From the NCBI GenBank assembly GCA_943735955.1, contig OX030956.1, forward strand, positions 5,177,876 through 5,241,875: a stretch of DNA of 64,000 bases. Direction: 5' to 3'. Below the pieces are notes generated by a model. It was not told the DNA's origin. It did not search any database and saw only the letters and a list, made by a program, of their open reading frames with translations. This document shows, piece by piece, positions 55,901 to 61,900 of this stretch; the first letter of the stretch is position 1; the number at the start of each line of letters is the position of its first letter. Both the position numbers and the translations under genes were made by a program. The stretch comes from Piscicola geometra. Taxonomy: Eukaryota > Annelida > Clitellata > Hirudinida > Piscicolidae.

Positions 55901-58900
55901 ATCATAAAGCCCCCATAAAAACTCAGCTTACACATCAAAAACTTAAATTAAATATAAAAATAATTCAAACGCTAGATGACGCACCATTGAGTATGTTGAT
56001 GTTGTCGAAGGAGAGACTGCACAGCCACTGCTTCTTCTGATACCTGCTCACCTCAGGGTCGACCAGGACTCTGTGGTCCACTTCGAAGTTCGACAAGATC
56101 TGGTGTGTGTGTGTGTGTGTGGTTCTTGTGGTTGTTTTGTGTGGTGTGGTTTTTGTGGTGATGTGTGGTTTGTGTGTGTTGTAGGGGTTGTTTTGTGTGG
56201 TTGTGGTTTGTGGTGATGTTGTGTTGTGTGGTGTTGTTGTGTGCGGTTGTGGTGATAGTTTGTTAATGTTGTGATAGTACAAGGATGTGGTGATGTTGTG
56301 TTGCGGTTGTGGCGATCTTGCGTGGTGGTAGAAACACATACAACAACTCAGCCACCGACAACCAATCCAACCGACCAACCAACCCCCACTCCAACCATCA
56401 TCCAACCAAAAAAACCCTCACCCTTGCGTCGGCGAAGGCGGCATGCGAGCTACAGAAGACCTTCTTGTTATCGAGGAACGAGCAGTTGCGACCTCGGGCG
56501 CACGGGAAGTGGAAGTTGGCGTTGCAGTCGCAATGGCAACAACCCACCGTCGCGCCGTGCTTGCCACACGCGTCGCATCGCTGTGAGTGGTTTGGTTGGT
56601 GGGAGGATGGTGGCGGTGTGCAGGTGGTTATAGTGACGGTGTGATGGGTTAATCGGTGGTTAATGTGGTGGTGGGTTGAGTGGCAGTTTGAAGCAACTAT
56701 AAGTCGAAACAAACTCAAATTCAAACAACTTTTATTGCTTGTTCATCATCATCCTCATCACCAACTGACCAGCTTGCGTCCCCTGGCGACGGCAGAGAAG
56801 GTCTTCTGGACCACTCCATCCGCCTCTTCGTACACCTCGGCGGACCAAAGGGCGCAGTTGACGTGGATCCACTCGTTCTGGCCCATGTAGAGGAGTCGGC
56901 CGCAGTCCTGTGGTGGTCAGTGGTGGTGATCGTGGTGGTGTCAGTGGTGGAAGTTGAAAGTGGTGATCGTGGTGATTGTGGTGGTGGTGTCAGTGGTGGT
57001 GGTGTCACACACACACAAACAATAAACACATCCCACCCCCACACATAATAACACGATCCCCTTACCCCCCCTCCCCCCCCCCTCCCACAAAAACACACAC
57101 AAACCTGATCGGCAGAATCCCCTTGCGACCAGCAGAGGACACACAATCGACAATCATCCTCCCTACCCTTGTTGTTGGTGGCGTGTCCCTCGTCGACCTT
57201 GGCACCACCCCTACCCCCCCTGGCACCCTTCACCTTCCCCTCTGGGACTGCCACCGCTGCTCTCTCGCTCTTGTAGAATGCACTGGGGATTACTAGACCG
57301 TCGTTGCTGGACTGTGTGTGGGAGGAGGGGGAGGGTGATGGTAGTTGTTTGGTTGAGGTAGTTGTGTAGTAGTGGTTGTGTGGGTGTGGTGGTGTTGGTT
57401 GTTGTGTAGTGGTGGTGTTGGTTGTTGTGTGGTAGTGGTGGTGTTGGTTGTTGTGTGGTGGTGTTGGTTGTTGTGTAGTAGTGGTGGTGTTGGTTGTTGT
57501 GTGGTCGTGGTGGTGTTGGTTGTTGTGTGGTAGTGGTGGTGTTGGTTGTTGTGTAGTAGTGGTGTTGGTTGTTGTGTGGTAGTGGTGGTGTTGGTTGTTG
57601 TGTAGTAGTGGTGGTGTTGGTTGTTGTGTAGTAGTGGTGGTGTTGGTTGTTGTGTGGTAGTAGTGGTGTTGGTTGTTGTGTGGTAGTGGTGGTGGTGTTG
57701 GCTGTTGTGTAGTAGTGGTGGTGTTGGTTGTTGTCTGGTAGTGGTGGTGTTGGTTGTTTTGTGGTGGTGTTGGTTGTTGTGTAGTAGTGGTGGTGTTGGT
57801 TGTTGTGTGGTAGTGGTGGTGGTGTTGGTTGTTGTTGGAATAGGATTTATGGCGATCGTTGCTTGATTGGATTAATGAGATGATGATTGAAGATGATGGT
57901 GATGAAGATGAAGACACTGCTAACTATGATAATGATGTTATGTATGATAGTCCTGATGATGATGAGTGATGATAGTAACGATAAAACAGTAACCATCATC
58001 AAAGAACTAATCACCTTGGGTTCCCAAATGGCGTAGGTGTGTTCGCTGGAAGGGGGTGCATAGAGGACCACGGGCTCTGAAGTGGTCCTGGGGGGGGGGG
58101 CAAGTTGTTGAGATGAATCTTTTAGGACGATTAAAAAAAGTAGGTAAATGGTTTCAAAAACTAGGTAATAAAGCCAAATTATGTTTAAAATAGTTAATTA
58201 GTTTGAATGGAATTAGTAATGGAAACATACGGATTCTGGATGGGTTCAACGTCCTCCGACGGGTGGGAAATCTTCTTCACCCATGGGAAGGTGCCTTGTA
58301 CTTGCTGTGTGTGTGTGTGTGTGTGTGCGTGTGTGTGTGTGCGTGTGCGTGTGTGTGTGTGTGCATGTGTGTGTGTGTCTGTGTGTGCATGTGTATATAA
58401 TGAGTGATTAAGTAGGAAGAGATGACTGATTAATTATTCATTAACGATATCCAAGAATTATAATTCTTTGTGACTATTTATATCACACACATGATCACAT
58501 TCAACCCTTCCTATAATCAAATCAAATTAAATTCTTATTACAATATATTAACTCTAATTAAACAATTAACACATAATGAACCAATCAATTAATGACGCCA
58601 CAACACACCACAAGCATCATCGTCAGCACCACAACCTTGTTGAGGCATTCGTAGAGGGAGTCTGAGACGCCGGAGAGGTCGGTGTGCAGGCCTTCGATGA
58701 CGTTGTCGAGTGTGGCAAGCACCTCTGACGTCAGAGAAGACTGGGGGGGAGAGAAGGTCGAAGGGTGGAGGGGGAAGTGGAAGAAACTAAGTGTGGGTTA
58801 GAAAGTTGAAAAGGCTGAGAATGGTGAAGAGATTTCTTATGAAGAGGAAGAGTGTATGGCCAGCATTAGCATGGAGAGAAGGGATATTGACGTGGATTAT

Positions 58901-61900
58901 ATACCCTGGAAAAATACGCTAAATAATGGGAAAGTAAATAATAATAATAATTATTATTTAAAAAATATTATTATTATTATTGTTATAATTGTAGAGTTTA
59001 AATAGCGCCCGGGCACGCAACTGAAGCGCTCAAAATGGTTAATGCGAGGAATAGAGAGAAAAGGGAAGAGATGATGAGGAGAGATGATGAGGAGAGATGA
59101 TGAGGAGAGATGATGAGGAGAGATGATGAGGAGAGATGATGAGGAGAGATGATGAGGAGAGATGATGAGGAGAGATGATGAGGAGAGATGATGAAGAGAT
59201 TATGAAGAGATTATGAAGAGATGATGAGAAGAGATGATGAAGAGATGATGAAGAGATGATGAAGAGATGATGAAGAGATGATGAAGAGATGATGAAGAGA
59301 TGATGAAGAGATGATGAGGAGAGATGATGAGGAGAGATGATGAAGAGATGATGAGGAGATGATGAAGAGATGATGAGAAGAGATGATGAGAAGAGATGAT
59401 GAGGAGAGATGATGAAGAGATGATGAAGAGATGATGAAGAGATGATGAGGAGATGATGAAGAGATGATGAAGAGAGATGATAAGGAGAGATGATGAGGAG
59501 AGATGATGAGGAGAGATGATGAGGAGAGATGATGAGGAGAGATGATGAGGAGAGATGATGAGGAGAGATGATGAGGAGAGATGATGAGGAGAGATGATGA
59601 GGAGAGATGATGAGGAGAGATGATGAGGAGAGATGATGAGGAGAGATGATGAGGAGAGATGATGAGGAGAGATGATGAGGAGAGATGATGAGAGATGATG
59701 AGGAGAGATGATGAGGGGAGATGATGAGGAGAGATGATGAGATGATGATGAAGAGAGATGATGAGGAGAGAGCACTCACGATGGACTTGTAGTGCGAGTT
59801 GTTGAGGCGTTCGTGGATGCTGGCGAAGATGTTGATGAGTTCGTTGCTGAAGTCGTCGTCGACGTCATCATCCTCGTCGACGTCATTGTCAACGTGGTTG
59901 TTGTTGTTGTTAAGATCATAAGGAATCAGATCAGTGTTGTTGTTGTTGTTTGTATTATTGTTTAAATTATTGATATTGTTGTGGTTGTTGTTGTTGTGGA
60001 CGTTGAATAAATAGGGCGCTGACTTGGACTGTATAACGTTGTTGAGTGTGAAGACATCGGTTGTTGTTGTTGTTGTTGTTGGCAGAAGCGGCAGAGGTGG
60101 CGGAGATTTGAGGAGTTTCGGGACGATCGCCAAGCTGTTCACCCTCATGATGTCCGAGCTGGAGCGGTAAACGCTAACTATCTTTTTGTTACTATTATTG
60201 GTATAAATATTGTTGTTGTTGTTGTTGTTGTTGTTGTTATTAGTGTTGTTTTCGCTAGAGTTTAGGCCGTTAGAGTGCACATTTCTTAAGGTGTCGTCAA
60301 GTAATTTGATGGAGGTGACATTAAATTTATTATAATTATTATTATTATTGACATTATTGTTGTTGACATTATTAATAACATTATTATTATTAATATTGAC
60401 ATTATTCGAGTTGTTATTATGCATGTTGTTGGAGAGGACAGAGGTGGTCGAGACGGAGGTGAATGAGGTGTGCGACTTGCATTTGCCGTTCTCCTTCTCT
60501 GATAAGGACTGGGAGCAAAGAAATTATTGAATAAATTAAATTCGACAATGATTGAATTAAATAACATGAATAAATGAATTTTAAAAAATCATTAAATTAA
60601 TTAAATAAGATAATTTAATTAAATATAATAAAATTATAATTTTTTAAAAGTGTACTTGAGCCTTTCTTCTGCCATAAAACTCACAAAATATTACAAAATA
60701 GAGATAACTTTTCATGAAAATGAAGTGGAGACAAAAGGCGCTTAAAGACGAACCTTGCCGATGGATCTGAGTTCGTTGAACTCGTCGGTCTGCACGAAGG
60801 CGTTCAGGATGTTGCGCAAGCCCTTGTTCAACTCCTCCTGCATCACACTCTTCCACGCTGGCTGCAGTGGTTGCTGCTGTTGTTGTTGCGTCAACGCGTT
60901 GTGCTTGTTGTTGCAGTTGTTCTCATCCTGGTTGTAGTTGTTGCTGTTGTTGTTGAAGCTCTTATGTCCATTGGTGTAGTCGGGATTGTGTGTTTGGTTG
61001 TTGTTGTTGTTGTCGTTGTTGTTGTTGCATGGCTTGCACACTCTGCAGGTGAAGGGTACGTCGTCAGGCATGTGCACCACCAGCTGATACAACTCGTCTG
61101 TAGCGAATGACGATGATGATGATGATTATAATAATTATATTAATAATAATAACAATAATAAATTTAGCATTTTTTTTATTTTTACAAATTCACATAATCC
61201 TGCATAACCTATCAGAATAAACTGAAACCACATTCTACTCATTCCCTCAAATAAACTACAAGCCCACAACTCCCCTCCAGGCACATCCCAACCTTACACC
61301 AACAACCTCCCAACAAAACCAATTTCCCAACCCTAACCCTAACCTAACCCAAACCCAAACCCCCAAACGCACAATCCTAAACACACAAACGCACCGGTGA
61401 GATCCTCGCACTTGGCGTGCACCCAGTTGGAGCAGATGGAGCACTGAACCATCTGAGAGTCCCAGTCATCTTCCTGGTAGCAGCGTTCGCAAACGGGACA
61501 AAAGTTTCCCTTCTTGCGCATGTCGCTGCAGTCGCCGCACAGCGTGAAGTCCAACTTCCATGAGGCGTTTCCAAATCTGTTGGATGGGTGGTTGGATGGG
61601 TGTTTGGATGGGTGGTTGGATGGTTGGTTGGATGGGTGGTTGGATGGGTGGTTGGATGGGTGGTTGGATGGGTGGTTGGATGGGTGGTTGGATGGGTGGT
61701 TGGATGGGTGGTTGGATGGGTGGTTGGATGGTTGGTTGGATGGGTGGTTGGATGGGTGGTTGGATGGGTGGTTGGATGGGTGGTTGGATGGGTGGTTGGA
61801 TGGGTGGTTGGATGGGTGGTTGGATGGGTGGTTGGATGGGTGGTTGGATGGGTGGTTGGATGGGTGGTTGGATGGGTGGTTGGATGGATGGAAATGGGGT

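Noticed and set aside
56721..57917. 398-codon minus frame with His/Thr/Asn/Pro repeats
   Set aside because: It mixes the intronic 26-bp minisatellite with parts of exons J and K. The correct reading is spliced exons J and K, which restore the extended PHD finger.
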